Positions 1 to 7,819 of a DNA stretch of 64,000 bases are shown here, one piece after another. The notes beneath the pieces were generated by a model. The model made no database searches, had not been told where the DNA came from, and saw only the letters and a program-made list of their open reading frames with translations. The stretch lies in contig CAYXLR010000008.1 of the NCBI GenBank assembly GCA_964466035.1, forward strand, positions 1 to 64,000, in the 5' to 3' direction. This DNA is from JANQEA01 sp964466035 (GTDB taxonomy: Bacteria > Bipolaricaulota > Bipolaricaulia > UBA7950 > UBA9294). Both the position numbers and the translations under genes were made by a program. Position 1 is the first letter of the stretch. Every line of letters begins with the position of its first letter.

Positions 1-2
1 CG

Positions 3-605
3 GTAGAGAAGGAGACGATTCGCGAGCGGCTGATGCAGGCCGGACGCGACTGCTTCACCCGCTACGGGCTGAAGAAGACGACGATCGAGGACCTGACCGG
101 CCCGGCCGGGATCGCCAAGGCGTCCTTCTACCTGTTCTTCGACAGCAAGGAGGCGTTGTACGCGCAGATCGTGTTCGAGGAAATGCCCGCGATGATGGAT
201 CGGATCGCTGCGGCTTCCTATCGCAAGACGGAGGACACCCGCGAGGCGTTGATCCTCCTGATGAAGGCGGTCGTCCACGAGATCGAGACGAATCCGTTCT
301 CCAAGGTGATCGTCGACCAGCCGGACGAGCTGGCGCGTCTTGCGCAGTCGCTCGACTTCGAGGGGATTCTCGAGCAGGCACAGGTGATGTTCACGCCGAT
401 CGCCGAATGGTTCGTGAAGAAGCAGGAAAAGGGAGAGATCGTCTCCGGTGACCCGCAGGAGCTGATCTACGCCCTCGGCCTGATCAAGCTGTTGCCGGTC
501 AACCGGGATCGGATCCCCGACTCGCTGTACGACCGGATGTACGAGCTGATTCCCCGCGTGATCGCCGATGGCTTGACCTGTCCAGCCAGAAGGAGGGACG
601 CATGA
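3..605 (+). CDS. TetR/AcrR family transcriptional regulator (5' end cut by window)
   Basis: The N-terminal part carries a TetR helix-turn-helix: an alpha-helical start, then 'GLKKTTIEDL' and 'GIAKASFYLFFDSKEALY', the typical recognition helix followed by the F/Y-x-F-x-x-K-E element. The C-terminal two thirds is a helical ligand-binding domain. The frame is open to the window edge. The first in-frame ATG (33) would trim helix 1, so the true start probably lies upstream. The gene precedes an ABC exporter by about 140 bp and is a likely regulator of it, by analogy with TetR-exporter pairs. The ligand cannot be told. Confidence 0.85.
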   Translation, partial: VEKETIRERLMQAGRDCFTRYGLKKTTIEDLTGPAGIAKASFYLFFDSKEALYAQIVFEEMPAMMDRIAAASYRKTEDTREALILLMKAVVHEIETNPFSKVIVDQPDELARLAQSLDFEGILEQAQVMFTPIAEWFVKKQEKGEIVSGDPQELIYALGLIKLLPVNRDRIPDSLYDRMYELIPRVIADGLTCPARRRDA

Positions 606-625
606 GTCTTCTGGCAGGGCGGATG

Positions 626-685
626 CGCACAAGCTGGCGGCGTGACGCCAGCTGTGCGAACGGGAACAGCCTTCGGCTCTTCCCG
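626..685. terminator. Two consecutive hairpins between TetR gene and ABC operon
   Basis: Hairpin 1 pairs 626-639 with 646-658 (13 bp with one bulged A, 6-nt loop). Hairpin 2 pairs about 661-671 with 675-685 (two-part stem with an internal C/C mismatch). No long T-tract follows on the plus strand, so these are not textbook intrinsic terminators. They may attenuate read-through into the exporter operon, or the palindromes may be operators for the TetR protein. Confidence 0.45.
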
Positions 686-745
686 GTTGTATGAGCAAGT
701 GGAGACGCTGAACATGCGGCAAGGTACCGGAAACAGAGGTGGAGG

Positions 746-1966
746 ATGAACTTCACGGCAGTTCGGATGGCTTGGCGAGGGTTATGGCGGCACGCGCAGC
801 GGACGCTCCTGATGATCGCAACCGTAGCAGTCGGGAGCCTGGTGATTCTCGTTCTGTTCGGACTCACCGACGGAATGGTCGGCTCGCTGACCGGAACACA
901 GATCGACTGGAACCAGGGGAACTTCCAGGTGAGAACGGCTGCCTACGCGGTTGACCCGATCCCCGAGAATGCGCTGTCCTCGGAACAGGTGACTGCGGCG
1001 ACAGCCGGGCTCGCCGGCATGCGAACCGTGGGAATCGCACCCCGCATGGAGACGTTCGGAATGCTGCGAAGCGCCTATGGGACCGACGGCGTGCTGCTGC
1101 GAGGGATCGATCCGACAAGGGAGTCGTTGGTGACCCGTCTCGATGAGTTGATCGTGGAGGGCCGCTATCTCGACGCCGATGGCCAGATCCTTCTGCCCAC
1201 CGTGTTGGCGGAGGATCTCGACATCCGCGTGGGCGAGCGAGTTGTCATCTTGGCGATCGGGGTGGATGGCACCGATTCGCGCGCGTTCATCGTTTCCGGG
1301 CTCTTCCGGTCACCCAGCTTCGAGCTCGAGCAGATGGCGATGGCGTCGATCGACGACGTGTGCTCCGTGACCGGTATGGAAGGAGCGACGGCCCTTGCGG
1401 TCGCGTTGCCGAAGGGGATCTCCGACCGCCGCGCCGTTGAAGAGGCGAGGCAGATTCTTGCGGATCAGCCCGGAGTCGTGGTGGCCGATTACTTCGACCT
1501 CAATCCGTTTGCGCGCTTCATGATCTCGGGCGCGACGATCAAGATGATTCCGTTCGTGATCATGATCAGTCTGATGGCGGGCTTCGGCGTCGCGAACACT
1601 GCGTTCTACTCTGTCCTCGAGCGGACCCGCGAGTTCGGCGTCATGACCGCGGTCGGCATGGGTCGCAAGCTCCTCGCACGAATGGTGCTGATCGAGTCTA
1701 CGATCGTGGCGGCCATCGGATTCGTGGCGGGTGGCGGTCTGGGATACGGGTTGCTGCTGTATCTCAGCCGAAATGGATGGGACATCTCCATGCTCACGGA
1801 CATGGTCGGCTCCATCGGTGTCCCGCGAGTGATCTACGCGTCGACATCCGGGTGGTACTGGGTGGCCGCGCTCAGCGTGGTCGTCTTCACCGCCCTCGCT
1901 GCCGCGTGGTATCCGGCGCGACGGGTCAATCGTCTTGAGCCGGTCACGGCGATCCGGGAGGGTTAG
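746..1966 (+). CDS. ABC transporter permease, FtsX/MacB-LolCE type
   Basis: A 406-residue permease with MacB/LolC topology. It has an N-terminal TM helix (about 20-45), a long extracytoplasmic 'MacB-PCD' domain (about 50-260), then three TM helices (about 270-295, 320-350, 370-395). It ends in the family signature '...AAWYPARRVNRLEPVTAIREG'. The start is fixed by an AGGTGGAGG ribosome site directly before ATG 746. It works with a second permease (2798) and an ATPase (4023) in the same operon. LolCE/MacB-type transporters move lipoproteins or peptides by mechanotransmission; the substrate here is unknown. Confidence 0.9.
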   Translation: MNFTAVRMAWRGLWRHAQRTLLMIATVAVGSLVILVLFGLTDGMVGSLTGTQIDWNQGNFQVRTAAYAVDPIPENALSSEQVTAATAGLAGMRTVGIAPRMETFGMLRSAYGTDGVLLRGIDPTRESLVTRLDELIVEGRYLDADGQILLPTVLAEDLDIRVGERVVILAIGVDGTDSRAFIVSGLFRSPSFELEQMAMASIDDVCSVTGMEGATALAVALPKGISDRRAVEEARQILADQPGVVVADYFDLNPFARFMISGATIKMIPFVIMISLMAGFGVANTAFYSVLERTREFGVMTAVGMGRKLLARMVLIESTIVAAIGFVAGGGLGYGLLLYLSRNGWDISMLTDMVGSIGVPRVIYASTSGWYWVAALSVVVFTALAAAWYPARRVNRLEPVTAIREG

Positions 1967-1970
1967 AGCC

Positions 1971-2801
1971 ATGTCCAAGAAAACAAACCACATGCAACGA
2001 CTGGCGGTTCTGACAACACTGCTCACAAGCCTGCTGTTCGGGTTCTCCGCCATCGCCCAGGAAGATGCACTGGATGCCGAAACCATTCTGGACCGCGTCA
2101 ATTCCGCGTGGCAGGGTGACAGCTTCCACGGAATCATCTCGCTGGAAATCGTCCTTGGCGGACAGACGAAGTCGCACAAGCTCGAGGTCTGGACCCTGGG
2201 CGAGGAGTTGGCGCTTATCCGAGTGCTGGAGCCCGAGATCGATCTCAATTCGGGCTATCTCCAGCTGGGCGACGAGCTGTGGTACTACTCGCCGTCGGTC
2301 GGTTCGATCAAGCTCCCAGCGATGGCGATCGGCGACGCGCTGTTCGGCGCGGGTCCGTCGTTGGAGGACCTGTCCCACGGAACCTTGTCCGANNNNNNNN
2401 NNNNNNNNNNNNNNNNNNNNNNNNNNNNNNNNNNNNNNNNNNNNNNNNNNNNNNNNNNNNNNNNNNNNNNNNNNNNNNNNNNNNNNNNNNNNGGCTTCTT
2501 CCTGACGCTGATCCCGCATCTGGATGCGCCTGTGGTATACGGCAAGCTGGAGATCTGGGTCACCGCAGACTATGTGATCGAGAGGCTGATCTACTACGAC
2601 CAACGCGGTGACGTCTTGCAGACCGCCGAGTTCTCCGATGTCGTCGAGATCGGAGAGCGCAAGTTCGCCACCACGATCGTCATCGAGGACAGCTTCGGCG
2701 ATCGAACGATCGAACGGATCGAACTGGCCGAGTTCGATCTCGAACTCGACGCGCTCTTCTTCTCGATCGAGACGTTCGAGTCCTGGGGTGATGACGGATG
2801 A
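1971..2801 (+). CDS. LolA-like outer-membrane lipoprotein-sorting protein (interrupted by assembly gap)
   Basis: The protein has a signal peptide (residues 1-24, cleaved near 'AIAQ-EDALDAETILDRV') followed by an antiparallel beta-rich LolA/LolB-like fold. Family hallmarks are 'SGYLQLGDELWYYSPSVG' before the gap and 'TADYVIERLIYYDQRGDV' after it. A 100-N gap (2393-2492) removes the centre. The frame happens to match on both sides, but the true length is unknown. ATG 1971 is chosen because the open frame upstream overlaps the permease gene. It sits between two LolC/E-like permeases and probably delivers or accepts a lipid or lipoprotein cargo in the periplasm. Confidence 0.8.
   Translation: MSKKTNHMQRLAVLTTLLTSLLFGFSAIAQEDALDAETILDRVNSAWQGDSFHGIISLEIVLGGQTKSHKLEVWTLGEELALIRVLEPEIDLNSGYLQLGDELWYYSPSVGSIKLPAMAIGDALFGAGPSLEDLSHGTLSXXXXXXXXXXXXXXXXXXXXXXXXXXXXXXXXXXGFFLTLIPHLDAPVVYGKLEIWVTADYVIERLIYYDQRGDVLQTAEFSDVVEIGERKFATTIVIEDSFGDRTIERIELAEFDLELDALFFSIETFESWGDDG
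2393..2492. other. Assembly gap (100 N) in LolA-like gene
   Basis: Exactly 100 N, the usual placeholder length for a scaffold gap of unknown size. Confidence 0.99.
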
Positions 2802-4033
2802 AAGCGGCGATTCGACACATGATGCGCAATCGAAGGCGAACGATCCTCACGCTGCTCGCCGTGCTGATTCCGATCTACTTCCTGATCGTCATGTTTGGGT
2901 TCATCAACAGCATGGTTCAGGACATGTTCGAGTCATCGACCCGGTTCGACACGGGGCACATGCAGATTCGTGCGGAGGAGACAAGAGCGACCGGGTCGGC
3001 GTTGCCTCTGATGAACGATCCTGCAGATGCACTGGCCGCCCTGGATTCCATCGAGGGAATCGAGTGGTCGACGGTGCGACTCGACCTTCCGGCGTTGGCC
3101 AGCGTGGGCGACCGAACACGAACGGTCTTCGTTCGCGGCGTTGTCCCTGAGGAGATCGATCCCATTAGCAACATGGCCGATCGAATCGTCGAGGGCGAGT
3201 TCCTGACGAGCACGAGCCCCGGCGTTCTGGTGGGAGAGGAGCTGGCCGAGCTGCTCGATCTCGGACTCGGCGATGACATGGTGCTGCTCGGCGCCCACCC
3301 CGAGGCGGGTCTCGGGGCGATCCGCGCACCGATCGTCGGCATCTTCAGCGCTCCTGAAGCGACCATCGGACGGACGTTCGTCTATGCCAGTCTCGACACG
3401 GCTCGGCAGCTTGCGCGAAACGACACCGCCGCGACGGCGATCGTCATCCGCGTCGACGGGGTTGTTGGGCCGCAGGATGCCGCCCTGATGGAGCGGAAGG
3501 CCGACGCCCTGCGCGCCGTGCTGCCGCCGGGCTTCGAAGTACAGGACTGGCTCGAGCTGCTGCCGGTGATGGACGGCTACATGCAGATCCTCACGCCGAT
3601 GCTGTTGATCATGGCGATCGTGTTCTTCGGACTCGGGGCGCTGGTTGTCGTGAACACGCTGTACCTTTCGGTGATGGAACGAACGAGAGAGATCGGGCTG
3701 ATCATCGCGCTCGGCGCCTCGAGGCTCCGCGTGATGGGGATGGTCCTCGCTGAAGCCGGGATCATCACCGTGGCCGGCGCATTCTACGGGGCATTGGTTG
3801 GCGTGGGGATCATCCTCATTGTCGAAGCGTTCGGCGGAATCCCGCTGTGGGGCCAGATGGCCGCCTACATGAGAGAGATCGGGATCCCACCCGTGCTGCA
3901 CATGAGCATCACGGCACCGCAGGTGCTCCTTTCCGCCGGGGCGATGGCCATCGTGGCCATGCTCGCGGCCTGGATGCCGGCGTGGAGGGCTTCGAAGCTG
4001 GAACCGATGGAGGCGATGCGATATGTCGAGTAG
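2798..4033 (+). CDS. ABC transporter permease, FtsX/LolCE type (second subunit)
   Basis: A 411-residue paralogue of the 746 permease with the same plan. It has an N-terminal TM (about 15-40), an extracytoplasmic MacB-PCD-like domain (about 45-255) and three C-terminal TM helices, and ends in '...AAWMPAWRASKLEPMEAMRYVE'. The start overlaps the preceding stop as ATGA, a sign of translational coupling. With the 746 product it would form a LolC/LolE-like heterodimer. Confidence 0.9.
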   Translation: MKAAIRHMMRNRRRTILTLLAVLIPIYFLIVMFGFINSMVQDMFESSTRFDTGHMQIRAEETRATGSALPLMNDPADALAALDSIEGIEWSTVRLDLPALASVGDRTRTVFVRGVVPEEIDPISNMADRIVEGEFLTSTSPGVLVGEELAELLDLGLGDDMVLLGAHPEAGLGAIRAPIVGIFSAPEATIGRTFVYASLDTARQLARNDTAATAIVIRVDGVVGPQDAALMERKADALRAVLPPGFEVQDWLELLPVMDGYMQILTPMLLIMAIVFFGLGALVVVNTLYLSVMERTREIGLIIALGASRLRVMGMVLAEAGIITVAGAFYGALVGVGIILIVEAFGGIPLWGQMAAYMREIGIPPVLHMSITAPQVLLSAGAMAIVAMLAAWMPAWRASKLEPMEAMRYVE

Positions 4034-4727
4034 CCCGTTGATTCGGACGCTGGATCTGGAGAAGACGTACGTTACCGAGACGATCGAGACCCCGGCGCTT
4101 CGCGGTGTGAGCGTGGAGCTTCACACCGGGGAGTTCACGGCGGTAGCGGGCCCTTCGGGCTCGGGCAAGTCGACGTTGTTGCACTTGCTCGGCGGCCTCG
4201 ATCGCCCCACATCTGGCGAGATCTATCTCGAGGACCAGCCAATGTCGGGGCTGTCCAAGGACCAACTGTCGAGGCTTCGCCTGACAAGCATCGGCTTCGT
4301 CTTCCAGGCCTACAACCTGATTCCGGTCCTAACGGTACTCGAGAACACGGCGTTCGTTCTCGAATTGCAGGGCGTGGTACGAGGTGAGCGGATGAAGCGG
4401 GCCAAGAAGATCCTGGGGGAACTGGGGATCGAGCAGTACGCCGATCAGTACCCACATCGAATCTCCGGCGGCGAGCAGCAGCGGGTCGCCGTCGCCCGCG
4501 CTGTGGTCTCCGAACCATCGATCGTCCTCGCCGACGAGCCGACGGCGAACCTCGACACCGCGACGAGCCTCGACCTGATCGACCTGATGCGGCGCCTGAA
4601 CGCGGAGAAGGGGGCGACCTTCTTCTTCGCCACCCACGACACGCGCCTCCTCGATCGGGTGAACCGGCTGATCACGCTGGTGGACGGTAGGATTGCGGAG
4701 GATCAGACCCAAACCGCCACGAGCTAG
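4023..4727 (+). CDS. ABC transporter ATP-binding protein, LolD/MacB type
   Basis: A 234-residue nucleotide-binding subunit. It shows Walker A 'GPSGSGKST', a Q-loop 'GFVFQAYNLIP' of LolD/MacB type, the ABC signature 'ISGGEQQR', Walker B 'SIVLADEPTANLD' and an H-loop 'FATHD'. The start overlaps the end of the permease gene by 11 nt. It completes the exporter operon TetR, permease, LolA-like, permease, ATPase. Confidence 0.95.
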   Translation: MSSSPLIRTLDLEKTYVTETIETPALRGVSVELHTGEFTAVAGPSGSGKSTLLHLLGGLDRPTSGEIYLEDQPMSGLSKDQLSRLRLTSIGFVFQAYNLIPVLTVLENTAFVLELQGVVRGERMKRAKKILGELGIEQYADQYPHRISGGEQQRVAVARAVVSEPSIVLADEPTANLDTATSLDLIDLMRRLNAEKGATFFFATHDTRLLDRVNRLITLVDGRIAEDQTQTATS

Positions 4728-4770
4728 AGAAAGGCTGTTCGAGTTCGCGACCTGTGCGCAACAGCTCTCT

Positions 4771-5021
4771 CACCCCCACCCAGCCTCCCCCATCACGAAG
4801 GGGGAGGGGAGAACAGGAATGCCCTCCTTGCAGATCGGGCGAACCCAGAACACGTACCCAGTCTCAGACATGGGTTTGTTCCCTCTCCCCCGGTGGGATG
4901 AGGGGAGCGCCTTCCTTGTCGGTCTTACCAGGAAGGCGAGGGGTGAGGGGGCCATCGGCGGGGCGCCATCGCTTGAGACGTCACCCCCACCCGACCTCCC
5001 CCATCGCAGGGGGAGGGGAAG
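4771..5021. repeat. Cluster of three REP-like G/C-tract inverted repeats in a 336-bp gene-free stretch
   Basis: The region 4728-5063 holds no convincing gene. Three related units are visible. Two lie on the plus strand (4771-4811 and 4981-5020), built as 'CACCCCCACCC..CCTCCCCCATC' followed by 'AGGGGGAGGGGA'. A third lies on the minus strand (about 4877-4950). The middle unit also contains a 9-bp inverted repeat, 4908-4916 with 4930-4938. A further interrupted palindrome, ACCCA..TGGGT, spans 4856-4875. The gene-boundary position and mixed orientation fit REP/MITE-like elements. Confidence 0.7.
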
Positions 5022-5063
5022 ACCAAGACCTCGGCGGAGGAGCGCAACGGAAGCCGGGACGAT

Positions 5064-5915
5064 CTACAGAGGAACCGGCAGCGCGGCACGCAAAGCCTCG
5101 ACGCGCTCGTACGGGAGGCGGATCGACCCGATGCTCTCCTTGGTCGAGTCCGGTCCGTGATCGTCGGAGCCGCCGGTCATCAGGAAGCCTCGCTTCTCGG
5201 CCATCGTCCGCAGGAGCCGCGGCTCGATCGTCAGGCTCCGGCTGGACGGGTCGTACGGGTAGAACGCCTCGATTGCGTCCATCCCGGCCGCGGCGACCTC
5301 GTCGAGGAACGCGTCCCAATCCGCGACCTTCATCAGGCACGGGTGGGCGAGGGACGCCACCCCTCCGGCCCGGTGGACGATCTCCACGACCCTCCGGAAG
5401 TCGTCCTTCTCGATCGACGCGTAGCAGGGCGCGCCGCGCTGGAGGAGTCCATGGAACGCCTCGGAGAAATCCGCGACGACCCCCCGGTCGACGAGGAGGC
5501 GCGCGAGATGCGGTCGCCCGAGGTTCCCGCTCGCGATCGCCCGCACGTCCTCGAGGCCGACGTCGATCTTCAGCTCGTCCCGGCAGCGGCGAAGCATCTC
5601 GTTCATTCGCTCAACCCGAGCTGCCGCCATTCCTTCCAGGAAGACGCGAAGCTCATCGGCCTTCGGGTCGACGAAGTAGCCGAGGATCTCGCCGGTGACG
5701 CCGTCGAAGTCGGCCTTGATCTCGACGCCGGCGATCACCTCGACGCCGTGAAGCTCCGCCACCCTGGCGGTGATGTCGTCGGAGATGGTGTCGTGATCGG
5801 TGATCGCGATGCACGAAAGCGCCGCGGCCTTCGCCCTCCGAGCCTGCCGCTCGACGGTGACGGTCCCGTCCGAAGCGACGGTGTGCAGGTGCAGATCTGC
5901 GTATCGGTGTGTCAT
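5064..5915 (-). CDS. PHP-domain phosphoesterase (RNase AM/YciV-like)
   Basis: A 283-residue PHP protein with all metal-binding motifs in order: 'YADLHLHTVASDG' at the N-terminus, 'CIAITDHDT', 'GVEIKADFDG', 'ASLAHPCL' and 'GGSDDHG'. Relatives hydrolyse 3',5'-nucleotide bisphosphates or trim 5' ends of small RNAs. ATG 5915 is chosen because it begins directly at the first metal motif and overlaps the nusB stop; the longer open frame upstream lies inside nusB. It is the last gene of the efp-asp23-nusB run. Confidence 0.88.
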   Translation of the reverse strand: MTHRYADLHLHTVASDGTVTVERQARRAKAAALSCIAITDHDTISDDITARVAELHGVEVIAGVEIKADFDGVTGEILGYFVDPKADELRVFLEGMAAARVERMNEMLRRCRDELKIDVGLEDVRAIASGNLGRPHLARLLVDRGVVADFSEAFHGLLQRGAPCYASIEKDDFRRVVEIVHRAGGVASLAHPCLMKVADWDAFLDEVAAAGMDAIEAFYPYDPSSRSLTIEPRLLRTMAEKRGFLMTGGSDDHGPDSTKESIGSIRLPYERVEALRAALPVPL

Positions 5916-6307
5916 GACTTCGTGCCGTGCTCCTTCCAGATCCGGTCGAGGATGCCGTTCACGAACGACCGCGCCTGCTCCGTCCCGAACTTCTTCGCCA
6001 GCTCGACCGCCTCGTCCATCGCGACTTCCGGAGGGACCTCGTCGAGGTAGAGAAGCTCGTAGACGCCGAGACGAAGGATGTTGCGATCGATCAGCGCCAG
6101 CCGCTCGAACCGCCAACCGACGGTCCGCTCGCCGATCATCCGGTCGATCTCGTCGAGCCGCTCGAGGATCCCCTCGAAGACCGTCTCGATGTAGTCGCGC
6201 TGGTCCCCGGGCTCCACCTCGGCCAGCATCTCGTCCAGCGGCGTGTCGACGTGCTCGCGGCGATACAGGGCGGCGAGAAGGAACTCCCGCGCTTCGCGCC
6301 GCCGCAT
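5912..6307 (-). CDS. nusB: Transcription antitermination factor NusB
   Basis: A 131-residue all-helical NusB. It starts 'MRRREAREFLLAALYRRE', and the C-terminal half has the conserved run 'RLALIDRNILRLGVYELLYL' then 'AVELAKKFGTEQARSFVNGILD'. It binds boxA RNA with S10 in antitermination. ATG 6307 shares one base with the stop of the upstream DUF2273 gene (TGATG). A longer frame would run through that gene and adds no conserved residues. The family's usual size is 130-150 residues. Confidence 0.93.
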   Translation of the reverse strand: MRRREAREFLLAALYRREHVDTPLDEMLAEVEPGDQRDYIETVFEGILERLDEIDRMIGERTVGWRFERLALIDRNILRLGVYELLYLDEVPPEVAMDEAVELAKKFGTEQARSFVNGILDRIWKEHGTKS

Positions 6308-6510
6308 CAGGTACCGAATAGGCGTTGGAACATCCTTCGCAGTCGGCGTTTGACGTCCTCGCGCGAGTCGAGCCACATCCCGATCAGGAACCCCGCGACG
6401 GCGAAACCGAGGAGGATGAGAACGACCCGCCAGCCGACGAGGACGAAGAGGAGGCCGACCAGCAGGCCGATCACCACGCCGACGATCTTCCCGTTAAGCG
6501 TCATGTTCAT
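6307..6510 (-). CDS. Small integral membrane protein, DUF2273
   Basis: A 67-residue protein with a short head ('MTLNGKIVG'), two closely spaced hydrophobic helices (about 8-48) and a basic tail 'REDVKRRLRRMFQRLF'. DUF2273 proteins are found with Asp23 and AmaP in Gram-positive bacteria, which matches this context. It overlaps the amaP end by 17 nt. It probably belongs to the membrane-anchored Asp23 complex. Confidence 0.8.
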   Translation of the reverse strand: MNMTLNGKIVGVVIGLLVGLLFVLVGWRVVLILLGFAVAGFLIGMWLDSREDVKRRLRRMFQRLFGT

Positions 6511-7063
6511 CGCCGATGCCCTCCACGGCCGTCGCCTCCGTTTCCCGCGCCCGGATGCTCCGCACGAAGACCGTCACCTCGCGGACCTCCACCCCGGTCC
6601 GGTCGGCGACGTGCCGCGTCAGCTCGCGCTGGATCCGCTCGCCGACGTCGGTCACCCGTTGGTCCGGAGTGAGGACCGTCCGTACGCGGATCGCGACGCC
6701 GTTCTCCCGGCGCCGGAGGAAGACACGGAAGCGATCGGCCCCGATCTCGTCGCGGAGGATCCCGCCGATGAATTCGCGGACGGCCATCGGGGAGATCTCG
6801 ACCCGCCCGTACTCTCCGGCCCTGGAGTAGAGGACCTCGTTCAGCCGGTCCTCGGCGAGGACGAGGAGGAAGCGCAGCGCGATCAGCAGCACGCCGACGC
6901 CCACGAGGATCAGAAGGATCGTCCATCCCGTGTCGGAGAACGCGGCCGACACGGTGTCGATCGGGAGGACCCCGGTTCCGGCCAGGATCGTCACCACGCC
7001 GAGCCCGAGGGCGAAGAGGAAGCCAAGGTAGTGCAGGATCGTCTGCGGCCTGAATGCCCTCAT
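6494..7063 (-). CDS. amaP: Alkaline-shock membrane anchor protein AmaP
   Basis: A 189-residue protein with two N-terminal TM helices (about 12-34 and 48-70). They are followed by an Asp23-like alpha/beta domain with the family pattern 'GRVEISPMAVREFIGGIL...' and '...ERIQRELTRHVADRTGVEVREVTVFV'. In Staphylococcus, AmaP anchors Asp23 at the membrane; two Asp23 genes lie immediately upstream here. The start overlaps the preceding stop by 4 nt. Confidence 0.85.
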   Translation of the reverse strand: MRAFRPQTILHYLGFLFALGLGVVTILAGTGVLPIDTVSAAFSDTGWTILLILVGVGVLLIALRFLLVLAEDRLNEVLYSRAGEYGRVEISPMAVREFIGGILRDEIGADRFRVFLRRRENGVAIRVRTVLTPDQRVTDVGERIQRELTRHVADRTGVEVREVTVFVRSIRARETEATAVEGIGDEHDA

Positions 7064-7425
7064 TCTTCCTCGGCCTCCTCGGCTTCCGGCTCCTGGTCGG
7101 ACTCGACGAGCCGTTGGACGTCGACGTTGACGGCGTTGACGCGCAGGCCGGTCATCCGCTCGATCTCCGCCTTGATCCGCGTCTGCACCTGCTTGGCGAC
7201 CTTGTGGATCGGATTGCCGTACAGGACCGTGATCCGGACGGTCACCGTGACGACGTCTCCGTCGACGGTGGTGTCGACGAACCGTTTCATCCCCTCTCCG
7301 CGGCGGAAGCTGCTGTCTCCGGCTCGCAGGTTGGCGATCCCGTCGATCTCCGACGCCGCGATCCCCGCGATCGCGGTCACGACGTCCTTGGAGATCCCGA
7401 CGCTCCCCTTCTCTGCCTCTGCCAT
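7060..7425 (-). CDS. Asp23/Gls24 family envelope stress protein (copy 2)
   Basis: A 121-residue Asp23-family protein. The core 'GISKDVVTAIAGIAASEIDG' is followed by a beta-rich middle and 'NPIHKVAKQVQTRIKAEIE' and 'GLRVNAVNVDVQRLV', ending in an acidic tail rich in E/A. Family members form cytoplasmic filaments or platforms at the membrane and support envelope stress tolerance. It lies 1 nt from its paralogue at 7427 and is translationally coupled to AmaP. Confidence 0.9.
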   Translation of the reverse strand: MAEAEKGSVGISKDVVTAIAGIAASEIDGIANLRAGDSSFRRGEGMKRFVDTTVDGDVVTVTVRITVLYGNPIHKVAKQVQTRIKAEIERMTGLRVNAVNVDVQRLVESDQEPEAEEAEEE

Positions 7426-7426
7426 C

Positions 7427-7810
7427 TCAAGCCTCCTCGGCCTCGTGCGTGTGCGGCGGAGCGACCTTCTTCACGTAGACGTCGATGCCCGTCACGCTGA
7501 TTCCCGCCAGGCTCTCGATGTCGCGCTGCACGTTCTGCTGCACGCCTTGGGCCACTTCGTGAACCGGATATCCGTATTCGACGGCAATCCGCAGCTCCAC
7601 CCTCACCTGCTCGCCCGTGAGCTCGGTCTTGATGTTCGGCGCCAGATCCTCGCCGCCGAAGATGCTCATCAGACCGCCCGACGATCCGCCGGAGGATTGC
7701 GCGATCCCGTCGACCCGCTCGGCCGCGATCCGTGCGATCGACGCAATGACGTCTTCGGCGATGGAGATCCGGCCGTCTTCGTCGACGATCTCCACTCTCT
7801 TTTCGGCCAT
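7427..7810 (-). CDS. Asp23/Gls24 family envelope stress protein (copy 1)
   Basis: A 127-residue paralogue of the 7060 product: 'GRISIAEDVIASIARIAAER', 'YGYPVHEVAQGVQQNVQRDI' and 'GISVTGIDVYVKKV'. It differs by a glycine/serine-rich insert 'QSSGGSSGGLMSIFGGED' after the first helix. It starts 9 nt after the efp stop with an AGGAGG site. The two different copies suggest a hetero-oligomeric Asp23 system. Confidence 0.9.
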   Translation of the reverse strand: MAEKRVEIVDEDGRISIAEDVIASIARIAAERVDGIAQSSGGSSGGLMSIFGGEDLAPNIKTELTGEQVRVELRIAVEYGYPVHEVAQGVQQNVQRDIESLAGISVTGIDVYVKKVAPPHTHEAEEA

Positions 7811-7819
7811 GCTTCCTCC

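Noticed and set aside
5916..6116. N-terminal extension of the PHP protein
   Set aside because: It runs inside nusB in another frame; the PHP metal motif begins right after ATG 5915.
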